Below, in pieces: positions 41,367-50,687 of a stretch of 61,563 bases of DNA (positions are counted from its first letter, which is position 1; each line of letters starts with the position of its first letter). Both the position numbers and the translations under genes were made by a program. The notes below the pieces were generated by a model. The model saw nothing but the letters and a program-made list of their open reading frames with translations, searched no databases and was not told the origin of the DNA. Location of the stretch: the NCBI GenBank assembly GCA_021845645.1, contig JAJZVM010000022.1, forward strand, positions 1-61,563. Reading direction: 5' to 3'. Source of the DNA: Bacillota bacterium. GTDB taxonomy: Bacteria > Bacillota_E > JAJZYS01 > JAJYTV01.

Positions 41367-43118
41367 TCACTCCTTCCTGGCAGCGTTCGCAAGACCCGGC
41401 GCCACGCCGCGCGTGAACAGCTCGGCCAGCTCCGCGGGCATTGGCGGCACGGGCTCCGGACGGACCACGATGCCCTTGTCGGTGACCTGCTGCACGTAGT
41501 TGACCTTGCCCTGCTCCTCGAGCTCGTCAGGGAAGTCCGTGCGCCACTGGGCGCCGCGGCTCTCCTTGCGCTCGATGGCGCCGCGCACGATCGCCTCGCC
41601 CAGGAGGCACATGTTCTGCACGTCGAAGACGCTGTGCCAGCCCGGGTTGAACTGGCGCGAGCCCGGTGCGCGCATGTTGGCGGTGCGCTCGCGCAGTTCC
41701 TGCAGCCGCGCGAGTCCCTTCTCCAGCTCCGGCCCGTTGCGCTCGATGCCGACGTGCGCAGCCATGATCTCCTGCAGGTCCTCGTGCAGACGGTACGGGT
41801 TTTCGCCCTCGCTGCGCGAGAGCGGAGCCAGCACCCGCTCGACCTCGGCCTGGACCTCGGCGTTGTCGATCTTGGGCATGGCGGAGTTCTTCGCATACTC
41901 GGTCGCCCCTGCGCCGGCGCGACGCCCGAAGACGAGGATGTCCGAGAGCGAGTTGCCACCCAGCCGGTTCGCGCCGTGAAGTCCTGCGGCGCACTCACCG
42001 GCGGCGAAGAGACCCGGAACATTGGTCGACGCGGTGTAGGCGTCGACGCGCAGGCCGCCCATCGTGTAGTGGATGGTCGGTGCGACCTCGAAGCGGGTCT
42101 TCGTGATGTCGACGTCCGCCAGAGCCATGAACTGCTCGTACATGCCGGGCAGCTTGCGCTTCACGAACGCCGCGCCCTTGTGGGTGATGTCCAGCCAGGC
42201 GCCGCCGTGCGGGGTGCCACGGCCCGCCCTGACCTCCTTGTAGATCGAGCGGGCGACGACGTCGCGCGAGGAAAGTTCCTTGCGCACCGGGTCGTACTTC
42301 TCCATGAAGCGCTCTCCCTCGGAGTTGAAGAGCAGGCCGCCCTCGCCGCGAACGCCCTCGGTTACCAGGATGCCGCGCACCCCGGGTGGCCAGGTCATGC
42401 CGGTCGGGTGGAACTGGACCATCTCCATGTCGGCCAGCTCCGCACCCGCGCGAAATGCAAGCGCGGCGCCGTCCCCAGTGCTCTCCCAGGAGTTCGACGT
42501 CACCTTGTAGGCCTTGCCCCAGCCGCCAGTGGCAATGACGACGGCCTTGGCGGTGAACACCGCGAGGCGGCCGTCCTCGCGGTAGTACGCGATGCAGCCA
42601 GCAATGCGGTCCTGATCCTTGAACAGTTTCGTCGCGGTGATCTCCTGGAAGATGTCGACCTTCACGGTCAGGATCTTCTGCTCCAAGGTGCGGATGAGTT
42701 CCTTGCCGGTGCGGTCGCCGACGTGGGCGAGCCGGCGAAACGTGTGCGCGCCGAACGGACGCTGCATGATCTTGCCATCGGGCGTGCGGTCGAAGACGGC
42801 GCCCCAGTACTCGAGTTCGAGCACCCGGTCGGGCGACTCCTTGGCGTGCACCTCCGCCATGCGGTAGTCATTGATGAAGTGCCCCGAACGCATGGTGTCG
42901 TAGAAATGCGTCTCCCAGCCGTCTTGCGGGTCGAGGTTGCCGAGTGCCGCGGCAACCCCGCCCTCGGCCATGACCGTGTGTGCCTTGCCCAGCAGGGACT
43001 TGCCCAGCACGGCCGTCTTGAGGCCGTTCTCGGCGGACTCGATCGCCGCCCTGAGACCTGCCCCGCCAGCCCCGATCACCAGTACGTCGTACTCGTGGTA
43101 CGCAATCTCCTCGCGCAT
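41367..43118 (-). CDS. sdhA: Succinate dehydrogenase flavoprotein subunit
   Basis: A 583-residue flavoprotein that oxidises succinate to fumarate. The FAD site VLVIGAGGAGLRAAIE (residues 12-27), the covalent-FAD histidine in KAHTVMAEGG (H47), substrate motifs VQFHPTGM, EGVRGEGG, the catalytic Arg region SRDVVARSI and APTIHYTMGGLRVD are present. ATG 43118 overlaps the sdhC stop (ATGA), with GAGGT eight bases before. It acts on the cytoplasmic face with SdhB and SdhC. Confidence 0.96.
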   Translation of the reverse strand: MREEIAYHEYDVLVIGAGGAGLRAAIESAENGLKTAVLGKSLLGKAHTVMAEGGVAAALGNLDPQDGWETHFYDTMRSGHFINDYRMAEVHAKESPDRVLELEYWGAVFDRTPDGKIMQRPFGAHTFRRLAHVGDRTGKELIRTLEQKILTVKVDIFQEITATKLFKDQDRIAGCIAYYREDGRLAVFTAKAVVIATGGWGKAYKVTSNSWESTGDGAALAFRAGAELADMEMVQFHPTGMTWPPGVRGILVTEGVRGEGGLLFNSEGERFMEKYDPVRKELSSRDVVARSIYKEVRAGRGTPHGGAWLDITHKGAAFVKRKLPGMYEQFMALADVDITKTRFEVAPTIHYTMGGLRVDAYTASTNVPGLFAAGECAAGLHGANRLGGNSLSDILVFGRRAGAGATEYAKNSAMPKIDNAEVQAEVERVLAPLSRSEGENPYRLHEDLQEIMAAHVGIERNGPELEKGLARLQELRERTANMRAPGSRQFNPGWHSVFDVQNMCLLGEAIVRGAIERKESRGAQWRTDFPDELEEQGKVNYVQQVTDKGIVVRPEPVPPMPAELAELFTRGVAPGLANAARKE

Positions 43119-43861
43119 CAGAAAAACCTCACATCGTGGATTACGCCGTGCATCAGAAGCCGGATGTACACATCCGTGAACCAGACGAAAAACATCGAGA
43201 TCCAGGCATAGGTGCCATGGTTCTCGTTCCAGGCGGAGATGCGGTTCCACAGCTTGTAGCGCGTCGTCGGGCGGCCGTCGGCGCAGGTGAACTTCTGCGA
43301 GCCGCCGCCGATAAGGTGGCGGAACGCGTGGCAGGAGAACGTGTAGGCGGAGAGCAGGATGACGTTGGCCAGCATGATCAGCGAGCCGAGGCCGACGCCG
43401 AAGTGGCCGTTGAAGATGAACGCCTGCACGGCGTCGATCCACAGGAAGACCAGGACGATGACCGCCACGTACCAGAACCAGCGGTGCAGGTTCGTCCAGC
43501 TGAACGGGAAGCGCGTTTCGCCGAAATAGTGCTTGCGCTTCTCCGGCACCGCACAGGACATGGGGTCATGCAGGAAGCCGCGGTAGATCTCCTTGCGGTA
43601 GTAATAGCATGTCGCACGGAAGAGAAGCGGCGACCAGAGGACCCAGATGGCCGGCAGAACCTTGATGCCCCACGACTCCGTGGGCGAGAAAAATGGCGAA
43701 AGATAATTGTGGAACTGGCCGCTCGACTGGAAGAACACGAGCCAAAGGGTGTAGAGGCCAAAGAGACCAAGGGCCAGGACCGTGAAAGTTGGCTCTACCC
43801 AGTAGGGCAGAGAGTGCGACTTGCGCTTGGCCGGCTGCAGCGACTCCGCAGTTTGCGCCAC
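43118..43861 (-). CDS. sdhC: Succinate dehydrogenase membrane-anchor subunit (Sdh1 type)
   Basis: A 247-residue protein with five or six membrane helices. It resembles the single large anchor of mycobacterial-type Sdh1 operons rather than paired SdhC/SdhD. Candidate heme or quinone residues include NLHRWFWYVAVI, SCHAFRHLIGGG and GTYAWISMFFVW. The start is GTG 43861 behind GAGGAGG. It is the first gene of sdhCAB; upstream there is a TATACT element (43990-43985, minus strand) that may serve as its -10 box but lacks a clear -35. Confidence 0.88.
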   Translation of the reverse strand: MAQTAESLQPAKRKSHSLPYWVEPTFTVLALGLFGLYTLWLVFFQSSGQFHNYLSPFFSPTESWGIKVLPAIWVLWSPLLFRATCYYYRKEIYRGFLHDPMSCAVPEKRKHYFGETRFPFSWTNLHRWFWYVAVIVLVFLWIDAVQAFIFNGHFGVGLGSLIMLANVILLSAYTFSCHAFRHLIGGGSQKFTCADGRPTTRYKLWNRISAWNENHGTYAWISMFFVWFTDVYIRLLMHGVIHDVRFF

Positions 43862-44133
43862 CGATCGTCCTCCTCGCTGGGAAAGCTAGACGGACGCGCC
43901 GATGCGGCCGACAACCTCGGACAAGCACCGCCGCCTACGGCCCAAGGTGATGTGGAAGTCAAGCCCTTGTGGCCAACAACGATGAGTATAGCGCACGCGT
44001 TCATCTTTCGCATGATCAGGCTGTTCTCTTTACAGACTTTCGCAACCGGCCGAAAGGACCACCGCAGAGATGTCACCACGCACGGTCTGGTTACATAAAA
44101 CGTAGCAGACAGCCGCCGAGGGAGGGATCCGAG

Positions 44134-44475
44134 GTGCCTGACCTCGCCACAAGCCTGACACGTCTCTTCGTGCTGGCCTATATGTCGCAGACAGTTGCCC
44201 GCATCGGCGAGCGGCTGATTCCCTCCGGGGCGGTCAGCCAAAAGGTACGCACGAGCATTGCCGAATGGCTCTCCACTGCAGCCGGCCTCGGGCTGGGCTT
44301 CGCTGCGGACGCCGACATCCTGGCCGAACTCGGCCTTCCGTTCCAGCCCCCGATCGTCGGCGTCTTGCTGACTGGCCTGATCGTCGGCCAGGGGGGCCGT
44401 TTCCTTACCAGCTGGATCGCAGGCTTGCCGCGCCCGGGATCGGGCGAACCAGGGCACGCCAAGGATGGTCACTGA
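44134..44475 (+). CDS. Small membrane protein of unknown function
   Basis: A 113-residue protein, mostly helical. A segment near residues 44-60 (STAAGLGLGFAADADIL) is moderately hydrophobic, and VGVLLTGLIVGQGGRFL (near 74-90) is a good membrane helix. The layout is holin-like but not enough to assign. GAGGGAGGG precedes GTG 44134. The 270 bases between it and sdhC hold the two divergent promoters; I could not identify them firmly. Confidence 0.6.
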   Translation: MPDLATSLTRLFVLAYMSQTVARIGERLIPSGAVSQKVRTSIAEWLSTAAGLGLGFAADADILAELGLPFQPPIVGVLLTGLIVGQGGRFLTSWIAGLPRPGSGEPGHAKDGH

Positions 44476-44503
44476 GGGCTCTGTCTTTTCTCGGTACCCC
44501 GGC

Positions 44504-45538
44504 CTATTGCAGGGCAAGAACCACCTTGCCGAACTGGCGGCGGCCCTCGAGGTACCTGTGCGCCTGGGCCGCCTCCGCCAGGGAAAAAACCTTGTCCACC
44601 ACCGGCTTGAGCCTTCCGGAAGCGAAGTGCGGCATGATCGCGAGGAGTTCGGCGCGCGAGCCCATGTAGGATCCGAGGATCTGCAGCTGGCGGCTGACTA
44701 TGTAGCGTATGTCCGTCTCGCCGAACGGGCCGGTCGTGGCGCCGCACGTGACCAGGCAGCCGCCCGGGGCCAAGCTGCGCAAGCTATCGGGCCAAGTCAC
44801 CTGACCGACATGCTCGAACACGATGTCGACGCCTTGACGCTGCGTCAGGCGCCGCACTTCCAGGTGGATGTTCTGGCGGCTCGAGTTGATCGCGTCGTCG
44901 GCGCCGAGCTCGAGGGCCTTGCGGCCCTTCTCGTCGCTCGTCGCCGTCGCGATCACCCTGGCCCCGAAAAGCTTGGCCACCTGGATGCCCGCGCTCCCGA
45001 CCCCGGATCCCGCACCGAGCACCAGAACCGTGCTGCCGGGCCCGACCCCGCCCACCGTCACAAGCATGTGCCACGCGGTCAAGAAGACGAGTCCGATCGC
45101 GCCCGCGCCGACGTAGTCGAGCCGCGGGGGAAGCGGAACCAGATTCTGTGCCGGTGCCACGACATACTCGGCATGTGTGCCCGGCAACTCGTAGCCGAGG
45201 ACGCGGTACCGCGGGCACAGCGTCTCGCGCCCCGCGAGGCAATGCTGGCAATGGCCGCATCCGAAACCCGGGTTCAGGATGGCGGACTGGCCGACAAGCT
45301 CCGATGGCACGCCCGGCCCAACCCCGGCCACCTCTCCTGCCGCGTCGTTGCCGAGGATATGCGGCATGGGCGGCGAGGTGCGACCAGGCAGGCCCGCGCG
45401 GTTCAAGATGTCGAGGTGGTTTAGCGAGGCCGCCTGCACTTGGAAGAGCACCTCGCCCGGTCCCGGCTCAGGGTTCGGGGCTTCCTCGAAGCGCAAAACC
45501 TCGGGGCCGCCATGCCCATACATGCGCACAGCCTTCAA
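44504..45538 (-). CDS. Zinc-type alcohol dehydrogenase / quinone oxidoreductase
   Basis: A 344-residue MDR-family oxidoreductase. The GroES-like domain carries GNDAAGEVAGVG and the four-cysteine structural zinc loop FGCGHCQHCLAGRETLC (near residues 90-106). The Rossmann domain has VLVLGAGSGVGSAGIQVAKL and ends with HFASGRLKPVVDKVF. Substrate specificity is unclear. Start TTG 45538 (MKAVRMYGHGGPEVLR) is chosen because GGAGGT is properly spaced before it. It follows the PadR gene by 51 bases on the same strand and may share its operator. Confidence 0.9.
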   Translation of the reverse strand: MKAVRMYGHGGPEVLRFEEAPNPEPGPGEVLFQVQAASLNHLDILNRAGLPGRTSPPMPHILGNDAAGEVAGVGPGVPSELVGQSAILNPGFGCGHCQHCLAGRETLCPRYRVLGYELPGTHAEYVVAPAQNLVPLPPRLDYVGAGAIGLVFLTAWHMLVTVGGVGPGSTVLVLGAGSGVGSAGIQVAKLFGARVIATATSDEKGRKALELGADDAINSSRQNIHLEVRRLTQRQGVDIVFEHVGQVTWPDSLRSLAPGGCLVTCGATTGPFGETDIRYIVSRQLQILGSYMGSRAELLAIMPHFASGRLKPVVDKVFSLAEAAQAHRYLEGRRQFGKVVLALQ

Positions 45539-45589
45539 CGCCAAACCTCCATTCGAGGAACACTATGCTCACAGGGCCACTTCGCGGAT

Positions 45590-45982
45590 TCAGTTCCGGC
45601 CGGTGCGCTCGAACAGCCGCAGGAAGCCATCCAGCGTATCGCGGCGCAGCCGGATCTCGTCTGCGTCGCCCGCCAGCCGCGCCCGGCCTCCTGCCGTCAT
45701 CTCGTAGACCCGGACCGGTTGGCCAGCCATCGTCTGGCGCCAGCTCGAGCGAAGAGCCCCCTCCTTCTCGAGATCCCGCAGAAGGCGGTAGACGCGACCG
45801 GTGTCCACGGTCCAACCCGGTGGATTGAGGCCGCGCAGGCGCTCGATCAGCGAGCCGCCGTGGTCCGGCTGCTGCGCCACGAGGAGCAGCAGGAACGCCG
45901 ACAGATGACGTCCTGTCTGGTACCGGCGAGCATCTTCTTCATTGGGCGACAGGCCTGTCACCCCCAGTGAAAGGTAGTGCAT
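45590..45982 (-). CDS. PadR-family transcriptional regulator
   Basis: A 130-residue winged-helix repressor: HLSAFLLLLVAQQPDHGGSLIERL, the recognition helix VDTGRVYRLLRDLEKEGAL, and wing residues GQPVRVYEMTAGGRARL. PadR proteins repress exporter or detoxification genes and are released by hydrophobic ligands. ATG 45982 sits immediately after a perfect TATAAT on its own strand, so its mRNA is probably leaderless. It is divergent from an MFS exporter, a standard PadR target arrangement. Confidence 0.9.
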   Translation of the reverse strand: MHYLSLGVTGLSPNEEDARRYQTGRHLSAFLLLLVAQQPDHGGSLIERLRGLNPPGWTVDTGRVYRLLRDLEKEGALRSSWRQTMAGQPVRVYEMTAGGRARLAGDADEIRLRRDTLDGFLRLFERTGRN

Positions 45983-46000
45983 ATTGCATTATAGTGCATT
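45983..46000. promoter_or_regulatory. PadR operator overlapping its promoter
   Basis: The imperfect palindrome TTGCATTATAGTGCATT is centred on TATA, with GCA/TGC half-sites. On the minus strand it contains TATAAT (45993-45988), six bases from the PadR ATG. A repressor bound here would block the PadR promoter and probably the divergent exporter promoter. Confidence 0.6.
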
Positions 46001-46069
46001 TGGTAGTACCGTGGCCGAGGACAAGCCCGAAATGGGGTTCGCAACCTGGCAGCTTCCCGCGGTGCGGCG

Positions 46070-47518
46070 GTGCCGCCGTCGCCTTACGTATTGCAGGGCA
46101 GAGCGCTATGGCTGAGTTTCGCCGCCGCGACCACCGGCACGCTGATGGTCAACCTGGACGCAACAGTGGTCAACGTCGCGCTGCCGGTCATGCAGCACGA
46201 GTTCGGCCTGCCCGTTTCCGAACTACAGTGGGTGGTCACGGCGTACCTGCTGGTCATCACCGGGGTGCTTCCGCTAACAGCGCAGGTGGCCGGTTGGTTC
46301 GGCCGCAACCGGCTCTTTTCGCTCGGTCTCCTGATCTTCACCCTCGGCTCGGTCGGCGCGGCGCTGTCGACCGACCTGTCCGCACTGCTCGAGGCACGCG
46401 TCCTGCAAGGGCTGGGTGGCGCGATCATCCAGGCGAACGTGATGGCGATCGTGGCGCTCACCTTCCCCCAGGACAGACGTGGACGCGGCCTGGGACTGAT
46501 CGCGGCCGTGGTGGCGGTCGGCAACCTCCTCGGTCCGCCTCTCGGCGGCGTACTGACCGCCCTGTTCGGCTGGCGCAGCATCTTCTGGGTGAACCTGCCG
46601 GTCGGCATCTGGGGCGTCTGGGCGTCCTGGCGCTACCTTCCCCGCTTTGTCCGGGATGCCGGACTGCGACCCGCCGCCTTCGACTGGCTGGGATCGCTGC
46701 TCTTCTTCGCCGCGGCTTCCCTTCTGGAGTTCGGCCTTGCCGCGCTGCCCAGGGTCCAAGCCGTCTGGTTCCTCGGCCTGGCCGCTGCGGCGACTTGGCT
46801 GTTCATTCAGCGAGAGGCCAGGGCGCGTCAGCCCGTCATGCCTCTGCGGCTCTACCGCATTCCCGCCTTCTGGCGCAATCTCTTGAGCGGTCTCAGCTAT
46901 TGGGTGCTGATGATGGCGCCAGCATTCCTCCTGCCGTTTTATCTGCGTGTCGTGCTGCGGCAGCCGATGGCGGTCGTCGGACTGAGCATGGCGCCTCAGG
47001 CCATGATGATGATTCTGTTCGCGCCGATCGGCGGGCGCCTGGCCGACCGCATCGGCGTACTGGTGCCCGGCCGCCTGGGCATGGCGGTGTTCGCCATGGC
47101 GGACCTCTTCTTTGCCCTCTGGTCGGGTGGCCCACCCCTCTGGGGCGTCTGGACGCTGTCCGCCCTCGTCGGCATCGCAGCGGGGCTATTCAACGCGCCA
47201 AACAATGCGGCCATGCTGAACTCCGTCAGCCCACAGGACACCGGAACGGCGTCCGGTCTGCTCGCCACCCAGCGCAACATCGGCCGCATCATCGGCGTCG
47301 CCGCCGCGGCGACGGGACTTTCGCTGTACTGGCTTCTCGCTGGGTTTTCCCTGAATCCGCCCCACACCTCCCCCAGCTACCCCCGCATCTTCCTGGCCGC
47401 CTTCCAGGCAGTCTTCCTGGCCATGCCGGTCTTCGCCGCCATCGGCATTTGGACGATGACGTCCCCGGCGGAGCCGCCTGCGGCTGACGCGGAGGCGGCG
47501 GCAGCCAAATCGCGGTAG
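46070..47518 (+). CDS. MFS drug-efflux transporter (DHA2/EmrB type)
   Basis: A 482-residue, 14-helix proton-driven exporter with NLDATVVNVALPVMQ in helix 1, QVAGWFGRNRLFSLG in loop 2-3 and VGNLLGPPLGGVL as motif C, ending with an Ala-rich tail. The start is uncertain: GTG 46070 lacks a good ribosome-binding site, and the first helix begins about 15 residues later. It is divergent from padR and followed 34 bases later by a methyltransferase gene, possibly in the same operon. Confidence 0.88.
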   Translation: MPPSPYVLQGRALWLSFAAATTGTLMVNLDATVVNVALPVMQHEFGLPVSELQWVVTAYLLVITGVLPLTAQVAGWFGRNRLFSLGLLIFTLGSVGAALSTDLSALLEARVLQGLGGAIIQANVMAIVALTFPQDRRGRGLGLIAAVVAVGNLLGPPLGGVLTALFGWRSIFWVNLPVGIWGVWASWRYLPRFVRDAGLRPAAFDWLGSLLFFAAASLLEFGLAALPRVQAVWFLGLAAAATWLFIQREARARQPVMPLRLYRIPAFWRNLLSGLSYWVLMMAPAFLLPFYLRVVLRQPMAVVGLSMAPQAMMMILFAPIGGRLADRIGVLVPGRLGMAVFAMADLFFALWSGGPPLWGVWTLSALVGIAAGLFNAPNNAAMLNSVSPQDTGTASGLLATQRNIGRIIGVAAAATGLSLYWLLAGFSLNPPHTSPSYPRIFLAAFQAVFLAMPVFAAIGIWTMTSPAEPPAADAEAAAAKSR

Positions 47519-47552
47519 AATCGAGACAATCACGTCCGCAAAGGAGAGTGCC

Positions 47553-48146
47553 ATGGCACCGCATGAAGGGCACGCACCCGGGCACTTCGACCCGCAGCAC
47601 CTCTACGGAACCGAAGGCCGCCGCAGAGCCGAGATCGCACCCGAGGACATACTGCGTCAGTCCATGCCGCCCGACCTCGGCACCCTGGCGGACATCGGCT
47701 GCGGCAGCGGTTTCTTCACCGTCGCCGCAGCTCGGCTCTATCCCCAGACCCGCATCCTTGCCATCGACCACCAACAGGACATGCTCGACTTCGTGCGCGA
47801 GAGGGCGCAGGAGGCGAGGCTCGGCAACGTCGAGACGGTGCTCTCCCAAGCGACGCACCTGCCGTTCGCAGACGGATCGCTCGACGCGGTTCTGATGTCA
47901 AACGTGTTTCATGACATTCCTGAGAGGGACGCGATGCGCGACGAAGTCCACCGCGTGCTCAGGCCGGGCGGCGTCTACCTCCTGATCGAATGGGAGAAGA
48001 AGGAGACACCAATGGGACCCCCTCTGGAGATCCGCATCGCTGCGGAGGATCTCTCCGCCATCCTGCAGGCGGGTGGCTTCGAGACCGAGCAGATCGTACA
48101 CGACCCCGGCTCGACCTACCGCCTGCTCGCGCGCCGGCCGACATAG
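47553..48146 (+). CDS. Class I SAM-dependent methyltransferase
   Basis: A 197-residue Methyltransf_11-type enzyme: LADIGCGSGFFTVAAAR (motif I), ILAIDHQQDML, LPFADGSLDAVLMSNVFHDI and VLRPGGVYLLIEW. The substrate is unknown; an arsenite- or tellurite-type methylase is excluded because the cysteine pattern is missing. AAAGGAG lies seven bases before the ATG. It may modify the compound exported by the upstream MFS protein. Confidence 0.82.
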   Translation: MAPHEGHAPGHFDPQHLYGTEGRRRAEIAPEDILRQSMPPDLGTLADIGCGSGFFTVAAARLYPQTRILAIDHQQDMLDFVRERAQEARLGNVETVLSQATHLPFADGSLDAVLMSNVFHDIPERDAMRDEVHRVLRPGGVYLLIEWEKKETPMGPPLEIRIAAEDLSAILQAGGFETEQIVHDPGSTYRLLARRPT

Positions 48147-48164
48147 CGCCACCCCTGGGCAAGC

Positions 48165-49601
48165 TCACGGACACCGTTGCCAAATGAGCTCGAGCCGCGG
48201 CAGGTACGCCGATTGGTTGTACTGTATGAGCCATGTGTTGGAGCGTTCGCCGGGCAGTTCCCACCGCACCTCAAGACCGTGCACTGCCTGGATCTCAAGT
48301 TCCAGTGACGGCCCCCGCAAGTGGCGGATCGCTTCGGTCACATCCCACAGCTGCCATCCGAAGACGTACGGATACGGGCCGGTGCCCCCCGTCGTCACGT
48401 GACGGACGCCCAGTACCGTGCCGTCCATGCGGGAGATGCAGAGCGCATCGCCCTCATGTTGGACCTGCTTGGCAAAACAGCGGAGCCTTGCACGGGCGAA
48501 CGGGAGACCGGGCGGAAACGCTGGAATCGTGAAGCGAAGCCGTAGGCGCTCCCCTGCGCTGTCCAGCCCGTCGGAGTATACGGCCTGCCGCCGCATCGAG
48601 CCGTCCGGCGTCACCCTGCCCGTACGTCGCTTCTCGTTCCGCCATGTCGCGACGAATGCCAGCAGCGTCTCCGCACGGCTGTCGTACGTGTGGTGCGCGA
48701 GCACCTCCGCGCGCGCCGTGTTCGCGATGCGCCGGCGCGCCGCGGGATCTGCCATATAGCGCGCGAGTTGGCCCGCCGTCTCCTCGGCCGACGAAGTGCA
48801 CAAGAGGTGGCGTCCCTCCTCGAAGTGGCGTTGCACCCCAGGTGTGCGCACGGTGAGGACGATGCCGCCGCCGGATGCCAGGGCCTCGAATGTCCTCCCG
48901 GTGAGCTGGTTCGGCTCATTCTGCGGGCAGAGCACGATGGACGCCGCCGTATAGAGCCTGGGCACCTCGGCGTACGCGACGGCGGGGTGCAGCCAAGATG
49001 CCGGCAAGTCGAAGCCGACGTCGCGCTTCGCCATACCCCAGAAGCTGCCGTGCACGTCGACGCGTCCTCGGAAGTTGATGAGGGGCTGCAGCAGCCAGTT
49101 GAGCGCCAGGCCGCGCAACGCGCCACTCGTCTCTCCGTACGCTGTTCCGACCAGGACGACGTCGCTCGGCCGACCACCAGGCGTCGGACGGTGAAAGCCC
49201 TGGTCGGCGGCGAACGGCATCTCCTCCGCGGCGTAGCCGAGTTCACGCAGCAGGGGCACCGTTGTCGGCGAAATCGTGAGCACAGCGTCAGGCGAAGCCT
49301 TTTCCAGGAAGGGCAGCGTCCAGACGTCCGTGTGGGTCGGGTCTTCCGTGCCCCAGTAGACATGGAGCACACCCGGGCTCCTGCAGTACTGCCGCAGCAG
49401 CTCAAGCGAAGTGTTGTCGCTGTGCATCGGCGTCCAGCCCATGCTCAGGACGAGCTCCGGCCGCATGGACGCGAGATAACGCTGCAACGTCTCGAGTGAA
49501 GGACCGCCTTGCCAGACGGTCACATGGTGGCCGCGTCGGGTCAGCGCCTGCGGGAAGCCATGGGTGTAGACATCGTGCGACTCGTAGAAGAGCACCTCCA
49601 C
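48165..49601 (-). CDS. CgeB-like glycosyltransferase with C-terminal beta domain
   Basis: A 478-residue GT-B glycosyltransferase. The N-terminal half (LFYESHDVYTHGFPQALTRR, YWGTEDPTH) resembles the CgeB/DUF3880 N-domain. The second half has the nucleotide-sugar site LTGRTFEALASGGGIVLT. Residues from about 345 on add a beta-rich domain (MDGTVLGVRHVTTG, WDVTEAIRHL) like the DNRLRE-type wall or fibre modules, unusual on a glycosyltransferase. GTG 49601 follows GGAGGTAG. It diverges from the nucleotide-sugar cassette, whose product it may transfer to a surface protein or glycan. Confidence 0.78.
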   Translation of the reverse strand: MEVLFYESHDVYTHGFPQALTRRGHHVTVWQGGPSLETLQRYLASMRPELVLSMGWTPMHSDNTSLELLRQYCRSPGVLHVYWGTEDPTHTDVWTLPFLEKASPDAVLTISPTTVPLLRELGYAAEEMPFAADQGFHRPTPGGRPSDVVLVGTAYGETSGALRGLALNWLLQPLINFRGRVDVHGSFWGMAKRDVGFDLPASWLHPAVAYAEVPRLYTAASIVLCPQNEPNQLTGRTFEALASGGGIVLTVRTPGVQRHFEEGRHLLCTSSAEETAGQLARYMADPAARRRIANTARAEVLAHHTYDSRAETLLAFVATWRNEKRRTGRVTPDGSMRRQAVYSDGLDSAGERLRLRFTIPAFPPGLPFARARLRCFAKQVQHEGDALCISRMDGTVLGVRHVTTGGTGPYPYVFGWQLWDVTEAIRHLRGPSLELEIQAVHGLEVRWELPGERSNTWLIQYNQSAYLPRLELIWQRCP

Positions 49602-49684
49602 TTTGGCTACCTCCGCCCTTCTGGGGCCGTCACCGCTTTCCGGTTCTTCACATAGTGTGCGGCGGAGGAAGCGGGGGTGAGAGT

Positions 49685-50665
49685 GTGACGGACGTCGCGG
49701 TGCTTGGTGCGGGTTACTGGGGCCAGAAGCTGATCAGGGCCATGCGCGAAGTAGTTGGCGTCGGCCGGATGTTCTGCGTCGACCCCCGGCCCGAATTGCG
49801 CCAGGAACTGGAGCGGCGTTTCGGTGCAGTCCATGTGCTCGATCGGGAGGACGATCTGATCGACGATCCCAGAGTGAAAGCGGTCGTCATCGCCACCCCT
49901 GCGTCGAGCCACTACGCGCTTGCCAAGCGCTGGATCATGGCGGGCAAGCACGTGCTCGTCGAAAAACCCATCGCGCTTGATGTCGGCGCGGCGCGGGAAC
50001 TCACAACCCTGGCGGAACACATGGGTGTCGGGCTCCTGCCGGGCCATACGTACCACTTCAACGGCGCCGAGGAATATCTCAGAAGCTTCGTCCGTTCCGG
50101 CGAGCTGGGAGATCCTCTCTGGCTGCAGAGCGAGCGCGCGAACCTCGGACGCTTTCGGCAGGACGTGAGCGTCCTCTGGGACCTCGGGCCCCACGACGCC
50201 ACCATCCTGGTCGACCTGCTGGACCCGGAAATCGAAACCTGCCAGAGTACCGGTTCACCGACGAACCAGGGCAGTCTCGAAACCTGCTGCGTGACGATGC
50301 GCACCGATCGCCAGGTGGGGGTGGCCTGGACCCTCAGTTGGCGCTCGCCGGAGAAGGTGCGTCGGATCGCCCTTGTCGGGACACGGCACACCGTCCTGTG
50401 GGACGATCTCGAAGGCGCATGGCCGCTGCGGATCTACCGCACCGAATTCCACCAGGAGAGCCCTTCGACCGGTCACGCGGAAGTGGTGGCCCGCGTAACC
50501 GGCGTCAGCCTGCCTGCCGTCGACCACGGCGAACCTCTGCTCAAGGAATGCCAACACTTTGTCGATGTCGTGAACGGTTTCACACAGCCGGTCCTAGGTG
50601 CGAGGCACATCCTCAACGTCACGGCCGTGCTGGCCCGCGCCGAAGCCGCCCTCCGGCCGGCCTGA
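49685..50665 (+). CDS. Gfo/Idh/MocA-family sugar oxidoreductase (WlbA-like)
   Basis: A 326-residue NAD-dependent oxidoreductase: Rossmann VLGAGYWGQKLIRAM (residues 6-20), VIATPASSHYALAK, and the family EKP motif in HVLVEKPIAL. PGHTYHFNGAEEYL and DLGPHDATIL belong to the catalytic domain. With the acetyltransferase and aminotransferase that follow, it matches the cassette that converts UDP-GlcNAc-uronate to 2,3-diacetamido sugars, where this enzyme oxidises C3. The start is GTG 49685; the purine-rich GGAGGAAGCGGGGGTGAGA lies ahead. Confidence 0.88.
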   Translation: MTDVAVLGAGYWGQKLIRAMREVVGVGRMFCVDPRPELRQELERRFGAVHVLDREDDLIDDPRVKAVVIATPASSHYALAKRWIMAGKHVLVEKPIALDVGAARELTTLAEHMGVGLLPGHTYHFNGAEEYLRSFVRSGELGDPLWLQSERANLGRFRQDVSVLWDLGPHDATILVDLLDPEIETCQSTGSPTNQGSLETCCVTMRTDRQVGVAWTLSWRSPEKVRRIALVGTRHTVLWDDLEGAWPLRIYRTEFHQESPSTGHAEVVARVTGVSLPAVDHGEPLLKECQHFVDVVNGFTQPVLGARHILNVTAVLARAEAALRPA

Positions 50666-50687
50666 CGCCCGAAGGAGGGATTCCGAG

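Noticed and set aside
43862..44133. A riboswitch or regulator site in the gap upstream of sdhCAB.
   Set aside because: Apart from a TATACT on the minus strand I see no conserved RNA motif, palindrome or paired promoter elements strong enough to report.
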